Shown: positions 1 through 8,441 of the stretch, one piece after another | Layout of the letters: each line of letters opens with the position of its first letter | How positions within the stretch are numbered: position 1 is the first letter of the stretch | Origin: an uncultured Lachnospiraceae bacterium | GTDB lineage: Bacteria; Bacillota; Clostridia; Lachnospirales; Lachnospiraceae | Assembly: GCA_910578175.1 (NCBI GenBank) | Contig: CAJTPF010000001.1 | Coordinates: 211,849-255,537 of the forward strand | DNA length: 43,689 nucleotides | Reading direction: 5' to 3' | The notes under the pieces: generated by a model | The model's database searches: none | Seen by the model: only the letters and a program-made list of their open reading frames with translations | What the model was told of the DNA's origin: nothing | Made by a program: the position numbers and the translations under genes

Positions 1-531
1 ATTTGTGCAGAAGTAACGGCAGAGGAAAGAGCTGCCGCCGGAAGAAGCGATGCCGTGGTACAGATTGCCAATTACAACTGTCCGGGGCAGATTGTTATAT
101 CCGGGGATGCCCTGTCGGTTGGGAAAGCCTCCGAACGGTTAAAGGAAGCCGGCGCTAAACGGGTAGTGCCGCTGAATGTCAGCGGTCCGTTCCATTCGGA
201 AATGTTGGTCGGAGCCGGCGAGAAGCTGGGTAAGGAATTAAAAGGAGTAGTGATTCATCCGATAGAAACGCCTTATTTTTCCAATGTAACCGGAATGGTG
301 GTAAACGAATCCGGCGAAGTAAAAGACTTACTGAAACAACAGGTATATTCTTCAGTAAAATGGCAGCAATGCGTGGAAAATATGATTCGGATGGGAGTAA
401 ATACTTTTATCGAGATCGGGCCGGGAAAAACTTTATCTTCGTTTGTAAAGAAGACCGACCGGACCGTTACAGTGACAAATATTGAAAAAGCAGAAGATTT
501 GGAAAAGGTGATGGAGGTATTGTCATGTTAA
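1..531 (+). CDS. fabD: Malonyl-CoA:ACP transacylase FabD, C-terminal part (5' end outside window)
   Basis: The frame is open from the first base, so the gene starts before the window. The visible 176 codons match the C-terminal part of FabD, which moves malonyl from CoA to acyl carrier protein to supply elongation units for type II fatty acid synthesis in the cytoplasm. Family marks are GQIVISG and the segment SGPFHSEML, whose His (codon at 193-195) is the second catalytic residue. The nucleophilic-serine GHSxGE motif must lie upstream of the window. A GTG inside the frame at 55 could be mistaken for a start, but the preceding residues are also FabD-like. The stop overlaps the fabG start by 7 bases, implying translational coupling in the FAS operon. 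Confidence 0.95.
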   Translation: MCAEVTAEERAAAGRSDAVVQIANYNCPGQIVISGDALSVGKASERLKEAGAKRVVPLNVSGPFHSEMLVGAGEKLGKELKGVVIHPIETPYFSNVTGMVVNESGEVKDLLKQQVYSSVKWQQCVENMIRMGVNTFIEIGPGKTLSSFVKKTDRTVTVTNIEKAEDLEKVMEVLSC

Positions 532-1265
532 CAGGAAAAACAGCAATTGTTACCGGAGCATCCAGGGGAATCGGACGTCAGATCGCAAAAACCCTGGCAG
601 AACAGGGAGCGTCAGTGATCGTGAATTACTGTGGAAGCGAGCAGGCTGCAAATGAGACCGTAGAGCAGATAACCGTATCCGGAGGAACGGCAAAAGCGTA
701 CCGGGCGGATGTTTCTGATTATACGCAGGCAGAGGATATGATGAACGATGTGGTAAAGGAGTATGGACGCATCGATATTTTGATCAACAATGCAGGGATC
801 ACCAGAGATAACCTGATCTTAAAAATGAATGATGATGATTTTATGAAAGTAATAAATACTAATCTTACCGGTACATTTAACTGTGTGAAACATGCTTCAA
901 AAATAATGCTAAAACAAAAGTATGGAAGAATCGTTAATATGGCTTCGATCGTAGGCATTTACGGAAATGCCGGTCAGGCGAATTATGCGGCATCCAAAGC
1001 AGGCGTGATCGGTCTGACAAAATCTGTTGCGAAAGAACTGGGTTCCAGAAATATTACGGTCAATGCCATTGCGCCGGGATATATTGGTACGGATATGACT
1101 GAAAGTCTTCCGGATGCAGCAAAAGAAAAGATTACGTCTGCCATTGCCATGAAGCGGATGGGAACAGTGGAAGATGTGGCGAATCTGGCGGCATTTCTGG
1201 CTTCCGATCATGCTTCCTACATAACGGGACAGGTAATTGGCGTAGATGGAGGAATGTCAATATGA
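525..1265 (+). CDS. fabG: 3-oxoacyl-ACP reductase FabG
   Basis: This NADPH-dependent short-chain dehydrogenase reduces beta-ketoacyl-ACP in the elongation cycle. The 246 residues are the normal FabG length. Visible marks are the N-terminal dinucleotide-binding TGASRGIG (from residue 10), the NNAG motif (88-91), and the catalytic triad Ser141, Tyr154 and Lys158 (YAASK), plus the C-terminal GVDGGM typical of FabG. The gene overlaps fabD at its start and fabF at its end (ATGATGA-type junction at 1262), so it is a translationally coupled member of the operon. Many SDR enzymes resemble FabG, but the position between fabD and fabF makes the assignment firm. Confidence 0.97.
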   Translation: MLTGKTAIVTGASRGIGRQIAKTLAEQGASVIVNYCGSEQAANETVEQITVSGGTAKAYRADVSDYTQAEDMMNDVVKEYGRIDILINNAGITRDNLILKMNDDDFMKVINTNLTGTFNCVKHASKIMLKQKYGRIVNMASIVGIYGNAGQANYAASKAGVIGLTKSVAKELGSRNITVNAIAPGYIGTDMTESLPDAAKEKITSAIAMKRMGTVEDVANLAAFLASDHASYITGQVIGVDGGMSI

Positions 1266-2506
1266 TGAATAACGGAACAAGGGTCGTGGTGACCGGAATG
1301 GGAGCCATTACCCCGATTGGATTAAATGTAGAAGATTTTTTTAACGCAGTAAAGAAAAATGAAGTGGGAATCGACTTCATAACAAAATTTGATGCTTCTG
1401 ATTACAAAGCAAAACTGGCGGCGGAAGTAAAGGGATTTGATGCCAGAGAACACATGGATTTTAAATCTGCAAAAAGAATGGAATTATTCTGTCAATATGC
1501 GGTAGCTGCGGCAGGAGAAGCCATAAAAGATGCGGGACTCGATCTGGAAAAAGAAGATGCGTACCGGGTGGGAACCAGTGTGGGTTCCGGGATCGGCAGC
1601 CTTCAGGCAATGGAACGGGAACACTCGAAGTTATTGGATCGGGGACCGGGAAGGATCAATCCACTGCTAGTGCCGCTGATGATTACCAATATGGCGGCAG
1701 GAAACGTGTCCATTTATTATAATTTAAAAGGAAAGAGTATCAATGTGGTGACCGCCTGTGCTACGGGAACCAACTCCATAGGAGAGGCGTACCGGGCCAT
1801 TCAGTGCGGGGAAGCGGATGTTATGATCGCAGGAGGAACCGAAAGTTCGGTGACTCCTATTGGAATCGGTGGATTTGCAGCATTGACGGCATTGTCAAAT
1901 TCTGAAGATCCGAAGCGTGCTTCCATACCGTTTGATAAGGACAGAGACGGATTTGTTATGGGAGAGGGAGCAGGTATCGTCGTACTGGAATCTCTGGAAC
2001 ATGCCAAAGCAAGAGGCGCAGAGATTTATGCGGAAATCGTGGGATACGGCTGTACCAGCGATGCATATCACATTACTTCTCCGGCGGAAGACGGAAGCGG
2101 TGCTGCCAGAGCCATGACAAATGCATTGGAAGAAGCCGGAATCCGGCCGGAAGACGTGGATTATATCAATGCCCACGGAACCAGTACCCATCACAACGAT
2201 TTGTTTGAGACCAGGGCCATAAAACTGGCGTTTGGAGAAGCGGCAAAGAATGTGAAGATCAGTTCTACCAAGTCAATGATCGGACATCTGCTGGGAGCAG
2301 CCGGAGCAGTAGAATTTATTACCTGTGTGAAATCCATGCAGGAATCTTATATTCATCCAAATGTAGGCTTACAGCAAAGCGAAGAAGAATTAGACCTTGA
2401 CTATGTGAAAGGAAGCGGAATTCAGATGCCTGTCAATGTATGTATGAGTAATTCACTGGGATTTGGCGGACATAATGCCACATTGCTGGTTAAGAAATAC
2501 GAATAA
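1262..2506 (+). CDS. fabF: 3-oxoacyl-ACP synthase II FabF
   Basis: This is the elongating condensing enzyme that joins acyl-ACP with malonyl-ACP and releases CO2. It has 414 residues, the usual FabF length. The Cys-His-His triad is readable: Cys166 in VVTACATGTNS, His305 in NAHGTSTHHND and His342 in KSMIGHLLGAAGA, with Lys337 also present. The C-terminal NSLGFGGHNA is the conserved KAS II loop. The start overlaps the fabG stop by four bases. FabF rather than FabB is favoured by the THHND context and by operon position. No fabH or fabK is visible; if present they lie upstream of the window. Confidence 0.97.
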   Translation: MMNNGTRVVVTGMGAITPIGLNVEDFFNAVKKNEVGIDFITKFDASDYKAKLAAEVKGFDAREHMDFKSAKRMELFCQYAVAAAGEAIKDAGLDLEKEDAYRVGTSVGSGIGSLQAMEREHSKLLDRGPGRINPLLVPLMITNMAAGNVSIYYNLKGKSINVVTACATGTNSIGEAYRAIQCGEADVMIAGGTESSVTPIGIGGFAALTALSNSEDPKRASIPFDKDRDGFVMGEGAGIVVLESLEHAKARGAEIYAEIVGYGCTSDAYHITSPAEDGSGAARAMTNALEEAGIRPEDVDYINAHGTSTHHNDLFETRAIKLAFGEAAKNVKISSTKSMIGHLLGAAGAVEFITCVKSMQESYIHPNVGLQQSEEELDLDYVKGSGIQMPVNVCMSNSLGFGGHNATLLVKKYE

Positions 2507-2528
2507 TCTGGAAGGAAAGGTGTTTCAT

Positions 2529-2990
2529 ATGGAATTTGAACATATCATTGAACTGATAAATGCGGTATCCAAATCAAATTTAAGTACGTTTACATTGGAA
2601 GAGGGAAACATGAAGATCACCCTGGGAACCAAGCAGCCGGAAATCATAACGAAAAGTTTTGAGGTGCAGAATACTCAGGTAGGAGAATATAAAGTAATAC
2701 AGCCGGGCCTTCCGGCAGAAGAGGCTCTTCCGGCAGAAAAAACAGAAGGACATGAGATCACGTCTCCGCTGGTAGGAACTTTTTATACCTCTGCTTCACC
2801 GGATGCAGAGCCTTTTGTGACGGTGGGAACTCATGTAACAAAAGGACAGGTGCTTGGAATCATTGAAGCGATGAAGTTAATGAACGAAATTGAATCGGAC
2901 TGTAACGGCGTGGTTGAAAAGATATTGATCGGCAATGAAGAAATGGTAGAATATGGCCAGACCTTGTTTGTCATTAAGGAGGAAGCGTAA
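2529..2990 (+). CDS. accB: Biotin carboxyl carrier protein of acetyl-CoA carboxylase (AccB)
   Basis: This swinging-arm subunit carries carboxybiotin between AccC and the carboxyltransferase. The 153-residue protein has an N-terminal helical region, a short Pro/Ala/Glu-rich linker (about 55-72) and a C-terminal lipoyl/biotinyl domain. The biotinylated lysine is Lys116 in EAMKLMNEI, and the thumb region HEITSPLVGTFY is also present. The start at 2529 is chosen because GGAAAGG at 2510-2520 precedes it and the protein then begins like other AccB N-termini. An upstream in-frame codon at 2463 lies inside fabF. Its stop overlaps the fabZ start. Confidence 0.95.
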   Translation: MEFEHIIELINAVSKSNLSTFTLEEGNMKITLGTKQPEIITKSFEVQNTQVGEYKVIQPGLPAEEALPAEKTEGHEITSPLVGTFYTSASPDAEPFVTVGTHVTKGQVLGIIEAMKLMNEIESDCNGVVEKILIGNEEMVEYGQTLFVIKEEA

Positions 2991-3418
2991 TGGCAGTATT
3001 GGGAATTCGGGAAATTATGGAAATCATTCCGCACAGACAGCCGTTCCTGCTGCTGGACCGGGTAGAAGAACTGGATCCGGGTGTTCGTGCGGTTGCTTAT
3101 AAAAACGTTACATATAACGAACCGTTCTTTGCGGGACATTTTCCGCAGGAACCGGTAATGCCGGGAGTTCTGATGGTAGAGGCTCTGGCACAGGCAGGTG
3201 CAGTGGCAATCCTCAGTCTGGAGGAAAACAAAGGAAAGACGGCATATTTCGGCGGGATCAACAGCGCCAGATTTCGTAAGAAAGTAGTACCGGGCGACGT
3301 ATTAAAGCTGGAATGTGAGATCATCAAGCGAAAAGGACCGATTGGCGTGGGAAATGCCAAAGCTTCCGTAAATGGTGAAGTCGTAGTAAATGCGGAATTA
3401 ACGTTTATGATAGGATAA
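2990..3418 (+). CDS. fabZ: 3-hydroxyacyl-ACP dehydratase FabZ
   Basis: This hot-dog-fold enzyme removes water from beta-hydroxyacyl-ACP during elongation. The 142 residues are a normal FabZ length. The catalytic pair is His50 in FFAGHFPQEPVMPG and Glu64 in LMVEALAQAG. The N-terminal IMEIIPHRQPFLLLD is the family signature. The ATG shares its A with the accB stop codon, so the two are tightly coupled, and GGAGG lies just upstream inside accB. The placement between accB and accC is a recurring arrangement in Clostridia. Confidence 0.96.
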   Translation: MAVLGIREIMEIIPHRQPFLLLDRVEELDPGVRAVAYKNVTYNEPFFAGHFPQEPVMPGVLMVEALAQAGAVAILSLEENKGKTAYFGGINSARFRKKVVPGDVLKLECEIIKRKGPIGVGNAKASVNGEVVVNAELTFMIG

Positions 3419-3437
3419 TAAGAAAGGTTTGATAAAT

Positions 3438-4799
3438 ATGTGTAAAACTTTATTTCATAAAATCCTAATTGCAAACCGGGGCGAAATCGCAGTGAGAATC
3501 ATTCGGGCATGCAGGGAGATGGGAATCAAGACCGTTGCAGTATATTCGGAGGCAGACCGGGATGCCCTTCATACCTTACTGGCAGATGAAAGCATCTGTA
3601 TCGGAAAAGCACAGGCATCCGACAGTTATCTGAATATGGAGCGTCTGGTCAGCGCCACTATTGCCACAAAAGCGGATGCCATTCATCCGGGATTCGGTTT
3701 TTTATCAGAAAACGCTAAGTTTGTGGAAATGTGTGAAAAATGTAATATTGCATTTATCGGACCCTCCAGTGAACTGATCCATAAAATGGGAAATAAATCC
3801 GAGGCCAGAAGAACCATGATGGAAGCCGGTGTTTCCGTGGTTCCCGGTACGAAAGAGCCGGTATTTGAAGCCGGAAAAGGAAAAGAAATCGCAGATGCCA
3901 TGGGATATCCCGTAATCGTAAAAGCGTCTTCCGGCGGTGGCGGAAAGGGAATGCGTATCGTTCATTCTTCGGAGGAATTTATTCAGAATTTTAATACGGC
4001 CCAGCGGGAATCCGTCAATGCCTTTGGGGATGATACCATGTATATTGAAAAATATATTGTCAGTCCGAGACATATTGAATTTCAGATTCTGGCAGATAAG
4101 CATGGAAATATAGTACATTTGGGAGAACGGGACTGTTCGGTCCAGCGAAGACATCAGAAACTGTTGGAGGAATCCCCGTCTGCTGCCATTCAGCCGGAAC
4201 TCCGCCGGAGAATGGGAGAACAGGCAGTGCTGGCCGCCAGGGCAGTTCGCTATCAGAACGCAGGAACCATTGAATTTCTGCTGGATAAAAACGGAGATTT
4301 TTATTTTATGGAGATGAATACCAGGATTCAGGTAGAACATCCGGTTACGGAAATGGTCACGGGTATTGACCTGATCAAAGAACAGATCCGTATTGCGGAG
4401 GGAAGGGAATTGTCCTTTGCCCAGGAGGATGTCAGAATCTCCGGTCATGCCATGGAATGCAGGATCAATGCAGAAGATCCGGATAAAAATTTCATGCCCT
4501 GTCCGGGCAGAATTGCGGAATTACATATTCCCGGCGGAAACGGTGTCCGGATCGATACCGCGTTGTATCAGGATTATGAAATTCCGCCGTACTATGATTC
4601 CATGCTGATGAAAGTCATTGTACACGGACGGGACCGTATGGAAGCCATAAACAAGATGCGGAGTGTGTTAGGTGAGATTATAATCGACGGTGTAACCACC
4701 AATCTGGATTTTCAGTATGAAATCATAAATAATCCTGATTTTAATGAAGGAAATATCAGCACTCATTTCATACAGGATGCGTTTGACATGAGCGAATAG
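3438..4799 (+). CDS. accC: Biotin carboxylase subunit of acetyl-CoA carboxylase (AccC)
   Basis: This ATP-grasp enzyme carboxylates the biotin of AccB using bicarbonate and ATP. The 453 residues are the expected AccC length. Readable motifs are KILIANRGEIAVRIIR at the N-terminus, the glycine-rich ATP loop SSGGGGKGMRIV, the MEMNTRIQVEHPVTE catalytic segment and the C-terminal GHAMECRINAEDP. The ATG at 3438 is preferred because AGAAAGG (3421-3427) sits ten bases upstream. A TTG at 3429 in the same frame would lie almost on that site. It lies between fabZ and the accDA fusion and completes the acetyl-CoA carboxylase set. Confidence 0.95.
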   Translation: MCKTLFHKILIANRGEIAVRIIRACREMGIKTVAVYSEADRDALHTLLADESICIGKAQASDSYLNMERLVSATIATKADAIHPGFGFLSENAKFVEMCEKCNIAFIGPSSELIHKMGNKSEARRTMMEAGVSVVPGTKEPVFEAGKGKEIADAMGYPVIVKASSGGGGKGMRIVHSSEEFIQNFNTAQRESVNAFGDDTMYIEKYIVSPRHIEFQILADKHGNIVHLGERDCSVQRRHQKLLEESPSAAIQPELRRRMGEQAVLAARAVRYQNAGTIEFLLDKNGDFYFMEMNTRIQVEHPVTEMVTGIDLIKEQIRIAEGRELSFAQEDVRISGHAMECRINAEDPDKNFMPCPGRIAELHIPGGNGVRIDTALYQDYEIPPYYDSMLMKVIVHGRDRMEAINKMRSVLGEIIIDGVTTNLDFQYEIINNPDFNEGNISTHFIQDAFDMSE

Positions 4800-4829
4800 A
4801 AAATGGATGAGCAGGAAGGATAGGTAATC

Positions 4830-6608
4830 ATGCTATTAGGTGATATGTTTAAAAAGACCACTTATATCCCCATACGAATGCAGCAGAATATGAACCAGTC
4901 TCAGGTGGAAGATACCGGAAGCCAGGAGGAGGACGGACAGGGGGAAACACCCAATGTTCCGGAGGGTCTGTGGAAAAAATGCAAAAGCTGCGGTGAAATG
5001 GTCTATGCCGAGGATGTGAAAAATAATTATTATATCTGCCCGAAATGCAATCATTATTTTCGGATTCATGCCAGGACCAGGATCCGAATGCTGGCAGATG
5101 ATAACAAATTTGAAGAATGGGATAATGATATATATATCTCCAATCCGCTGGGATTCGACGGATATGAGGATAAGGTTGAACGCTTAAAAGAAGCTACCAA
5201 ACTAGACGAGGCGGTGATCACCGGACTGACAGAGATTCATGGCTGCAAAACCGTGATCGGCGTCTGCGATACCCGTTTTCTGATGGGCAGCATGGGAGAA
5301 ATCGTGGGCGAAAAGATTACACGGGCATTTGAACGGGCGACGGAAGAAAAACTGCCAGTGGTGATCTTTACCTGTTCCGGCGGAGCCAGGATGCAGGAAG
5401 GAATCATATCCCTTATGCAGATGGCAAAGACTTCCCAGGCAATTAAGAAGCACAGCGAAGCAGGACTTTTGTATATTACCGTTCTGACAGATCCTACCAC
5501 CGGAGGCGTCAGCGCCAGTTTTGCCATGCTTGGAGATATTATCCTTGCAGAACCAGGGGCGCTGGTGGGATTTGCCGGTCCCAGAGTCATTAAACAGACC
5601 ATCGGCCAGGATCTGCCGGAAGGATTTCAGCGTGCGGAATTTCTGGTAGAGCATGGATTTGCGGACCGCATTGTCACCCGGGAAAACTTGAAGAAAACCT
5701 TATCGGATTTCATCCGTATGAATCAGAAACCGGATTATGGGGTTCTGGCTTCTCTTCGGGAAAAATGTGTAAAGTATAAGATTGAAAATAACATCATAGA
5801 TGCTAAGATAAATGAAGCGGACAGTACGCTGACTCCATGGGACCGGGTTCAGATTGCCAGAAGTGCCAGAAGACCCACGGCAATGGATTATATTGAAGAA
5901 ATCTTTGATAACTTTTATGAGATGCACGGTGACCGGCAGTACCGGGACGACGGGGCCATCGTAGGAGGTATCGCATACTTTGGCGATATGCCCGTAACTG
6001 TCATCGGACAGCAGAAGGGTAAAAATACGGCTGAGAATATCAGACGAAACTTCGGAATGCCTTATCCTGAAGGATACCGGAAGGCGCTGCGTCTGATGAA
6101 ACAGGCAGAAAAATTTCAAAGACCGGTAATCTGTTTCGTAGATACTCCGGGAGCCTTCTGCGGAATCGAGGCGGAAGAACGGGGACAGGGGGAAGCCATA
6201 GCAAGAAATCTGCTGGAAATGTCTGCCCTTCAGATTCCGGTCCTGTCCATCGTGATCGGAGAAGGCGGCAGCGGTGGAGCCTTAGGCATGGCAGTTGCCA
6301 ATGAAGTCTGGATGATGGAAAACTCCACCTATTCCATACTGTCACCGGAGGGATTTGCATCCATTTTGTGGAAGGACAGCAAGCGTTCCCAGGAAGCTTC
6401 GGAGGTAATGAAGATAACAGCCTCGGATTTAAAACAGCTGTCCGTTATCGAACGAGTGATACCCGAACCGGAACCGGCGGATATGGGAAATCTGAATAAA
6501 ATCTGTTTCTTCATGAAACGTAAAATAATTAAATTCCTACGAAAATACGAGGCAATGGAGCCGGAAGAAATACGGGAAGAGCGGTATCAGAGATTTCGCG
6601 GGTTTTAA
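4830..6608 (+). CDS. accDA: Fused acetyl-CoA carboxylase carboxyltransferase, AccD-AccA in one polypeptide
   Basis: The carboxyltransferase moves the carboxyl group from biotin to acetyl-CoA to form malonyl-CoA, normally with separate beta (AccD) and alpha (AccA) subunits. Here both are in one 592-residue frame. Residues 48-300 are AccD-like, with a four-cysteine zinc ribbon (Cys51, Cys54, Cys70, Cys73) and the core SGGARMQEG and TTGGVSASFA. Residues about 335-590 are AccA-like, with DRQYRDDGAIVGG, QKGKNTAENIRRNFG, DTPGAF and IGEGGSGGALGMAVA. The usual N-terminal helical arm of AccA (roughly 70 residues before the WxxxQIAR segment) is reduced to a 35-residue linker. There is no stop or frameshift at the junction, so this is a true fusion. 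An alternative start lies at ATG 4845. Confidence 0.94.
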   Translation: MLLGDMFKKTTYIPIRMQQNMNQSQVEDTGSQEEDGQGETPNVPEGLWKKCKSCGEMVYAEDVKNNYYICPKCNHYFRIHARTRIRMLADDNKFEEWDNDIYISNPLGFDGYEDKVERLKEATKLDEAVITGLTEIHGCKTVIGVCDTRFLMGSMGEIVGEKITRAFERATEEKLPVVIFTCSGGARMQEGIISLMQMAKTSQAIKKHSEAGLLYITVLTDPTTGGVSASFAMLGDIILAEPGALVGFAGPRVIKQTIGQDLPEGFQRAEFLVEHGFADRIVTRENLKKTLSDFIRMNQKPDYGVLASLREKCVKYKIENNIIDAKINEADSTLTPWDRVQIARSARRPTAMDYIEEIFDNFYEMHGDRQYRDDGAIVGGIAYFGDMPVTVIGQQKGKNTAENIRRNFGMPYPEGYRKALRLMKQAEKFQRPVICFVDTPGAFCGIEAEERGQGEAIARNLLEMSALQIPVLSIVIGEGGSGGALGMAVANEVWMMENSTYSILSPEGFASILWKDSKRSQEASEVMKITASDLKQLSVIERVIPEPEPADMGNLNKICFFMKRKIIKFLRKYEAMEPEEIREERYQRFRGF

Positions 6609-6652
6609 TAAGACCAAAGTTTCACAATCATTTTTGATAGAAAGGATTTCTT

Positions 6653-7753
6653 ATGGAGTCAAAACCTTTAATTATAAGAGATTTAGTTGCAAAATTTCCC
6701 CTGATTCAGGGCGGAATGGGCGTCGGTGTCAGTCTGTCCGGTCTGGCAGGCGCCGTAGCAGCAGAAGGCGGTATCGGCGTTTTGTCCACGGCACAGATTG
6801 GTTATGATGAACCGGACTGGGACGATCATCCGATCGAAGCGAATCTGAGGGCTATCGGACGCCACATTAAAGCCGCCAGGGAAAAAGCGTCAGGAGGGAT
6901 AATCGGCGCCAATATCATGGTTGCTACCCGGTTTTATGAGAAATATGTAAAAGCCGCCGTTGCCCATGGGATCGATCTGATCATTTCCGGCGCAGGACTT
7001 CCGGTAGAACTTCCGGCATATGTGGAAGGAAGCGATACAAAGATCGCACCGATAGTATCTTCCGCCAAGTCCGCCATGGTAATCCTTAAAATGTGGGACA
7101 GAAAGTATAAGCGCTGTCCGGATCTGGTAGTGATCGAAGGGCCTTTGGCAGGCGGTCATCTGGGATTTGATGCGGAGACTGCGGAGCAGGTTCAGAGTCT
7201 GGACAGCCGGGATCAATATAAGGACAGTGAATTATTATACGGTTATGAGGATGAAATTAAAAAGATTATAGAAGCCGTACAGCCCTATTCCGAAAAATAC
7301 GGATATCGGATACCGGTGGTTGTGGCAGGCGGTATCCATACGGCGGAAGATGTAAAACATATATTGGATCTGGGCGCCGATGGTGTTCAGGTGGCAAGCC
7401 GGTTTGTAACAACGGAGGAATGCGATGCTTCCATGGAGTATAAAATGGCATATGTCAATGCAGAACAAAAAGATATCGCCATAGTAAAGAGTCCCGTGGG
7501 GATGCCGGGAAGAGCCATTCGAAATTCATTTATTAAAAAATGCACCTCCGGCACTGAGGAATACAAACCGAAGAAATGTCATCAGTGTATTGAAAAATGT
7601 CATCCGTCGGAGATTCCGTATTGTATCACCGATGCACTGCTGAATGCAGTCAGGGGAAAAGTGGAAGACGGACTGCTGTTTTGCGGAGCAAAAGCATATT
7701 GTGCGAAACGCATTGAAACGGTAAAAGAGGTGATGGAAGATTTATTTCCATAG
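6653..7753 (+). CDS. Nitronate monooxygenase / FabK-family FMN enzyme with Cys-rich C-terminus
   Basis: This is a TIM-barrel flavoprotein of the 2-nitropropane dioxygenase family (366 residues). The N-terminal FPLIQGGMGVGVS, the FMN-phosphate region VVVAGGIHTAEDV and LGADGVQVASRF are typical. The family includes nitronate monooxygenases and the enoyl-ACP reductase FabK; sequence alone does not tell me which activity this one has. The extended C-terminus contains a cysteine-rich stretch (KKCHQCIEKCH, then Cys at PYC, FCGAKAYC) that FabK does not normally have, so a metal or Fe-S site is possible. It follows the FAS operon by 44 bases with its own AGAAAGGA ribosome binding site and may be co-transcribed. 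It ends 22 bases from the convergent cobO, and no terminator was seen. Confidence 0.85.
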   Translation: MESKPLIIRDLVAKFPLIQGGMGVGVSLSGLAGAVAAEGGIGVLSTAQIGYDEPDWDDHPIEANLRAIGRHIKAAREKASGGIIGANIMVATRFYEKYVKAAVAHGIDLIISGAGLPVELPAYVEGSDTKIAPIVSSAKSAMVILKMWDRKYKRCPDLVVIEGPLAGGHLGFDAETAEQVQSLDSRDQYKDSELLYGYEDEIKKIIEAVQPYSEKYGYRIPVVVAGGIHTAEDVKHILDLGADGVQVASRFVTTEECDASMEYKMAYVNAEQKDIAIVKSPVGMPGRAIRNSFIKKCTSGTEEYKPKKCHQCIEKCHPSEIPYCITDALLNAVRGKVEDGLLFCGAKAYCAKRIETVKEVMEDLFP

Positions 7754-7775
7754 TGGCTGTAAATCAGGGATATTG

Positions 7776-8342
7776 CTATTCTTCAATACCGATACGGGAA
7801 CAGATTCCTTTTTCATAGGGATGTTTTACACAGTGAATTTCTGAAACATAATCTGCAAGTTCCAGCAATGCAGGACCGGGATTGCGACCAGTTAATACCA
7901 GTTCCAGCTGATCCGGTTTCTTTTTTGCAAACCGGATCAGCAATTCTTCCGAAACCAGATTTAAATCTGCGGCAACATTGATTTCATCCAGAATCAGCAT
8001 ATCATAATTATCGTTGGAAGCAGTCTGCATGGCATCCGTCAGCATCCGGGTGTAGTATGCAGCGGCTTCTTCTTTTTCATTTTCTGACATATTCCAAATG
8101 AATCCGAAATCTTTGGGTGTTTCGATCACACGGATACCCGGAATCGTTTTTAAAATATTTAATTCACTGGAAGCATCGTTTTTCAGGAATCTTGCGATCA
8201 GGACACGGTAACCCGCACCGGCCGCACGAATGGCAAGACCTGTGGCGGCGGTGGATTTTCCCTTACCGTCGCCGCAGTAGATATGGATCAGGCCAAGAGT
8301 CTGACCGTTGGAATTTTCAGTGGTCATAGGATTTGATTTCAT
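7776..8342 (-). CDS. cobO: Corrinoid adenosyltransferase CobO/BtuR (CobA type)
   Basis: This enzyme transfers adenosyl from ATP to cob(I)alamin or cob(I)yrinate diamide to make the coenzyme form. The 188-residue protein has the P-loop variant GDGKGKST (residues 24-31), DMLILDEINVAADL as the Walker B region and LVLTGRNPGPALLELAD near the C-terminus, all characteristic of CobA-type enzymes. The ATG at 8342 has AAAAGG eight bases upstream; a second ATG five codons later is less well placed. It is downstream of, and on the same strand as, the riboswitch-controlled surface protein. No other cobalamin genes are in the window, so salvage of imported corrinoid is as likely as synthesis. Confidence 0.93.
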   Translation of the reverse strand: MKSNPMTTENSNGQTLGLIHIYCGDGKGKSTAATGLAIRAAGAGYRVLIARFLKNDASSELNILKTIPGIRVIETPKDFGFIWNMSENEKEEAAAYYTRMLTDAMQTASNDNYDMLILDEINVAADLNLVSEELLIRFAKKKPDQLELVLTGRNPGPALLELADYVSEIHCVKHPYEKGICSRIGIEE

Positions 8343-8375
8343 TTTTCATACCTTTTTCATTTTTCATAATTTATG

Positions 8376-8419
8376 GAAACAGTTATCATTTCTGTCCGTA
8401 CAGGAATGATAACTGTTTC
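8376..8419 (-). repeat. Long perfect hairpin between the surface protein gene and cobO
   Basis: GAAACAGTTATCATT pairs with its reverse complement across an inner CTGT/ACAG stem and a four-base loop, giving about 20 pairs with one wobble. Neither strand has a following T-run, so it is not a standard intrinsic terminator. It lies in the 99-base gap upstream of cobO and could act in processing, partial termination or mRNA stability. Confidence 0.6.
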
Positions 8420-8441
8420 ATTAAGATATACCGATCATACG

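Noticed and set aside
3705..4448. Long open frame on the minus strand inside accC (247 codons)
   Set aside because: It lies wholly antisense to a well-recognised gene, shows no family motifs and has no ribosome binding site; it is a by-product of codon composition.
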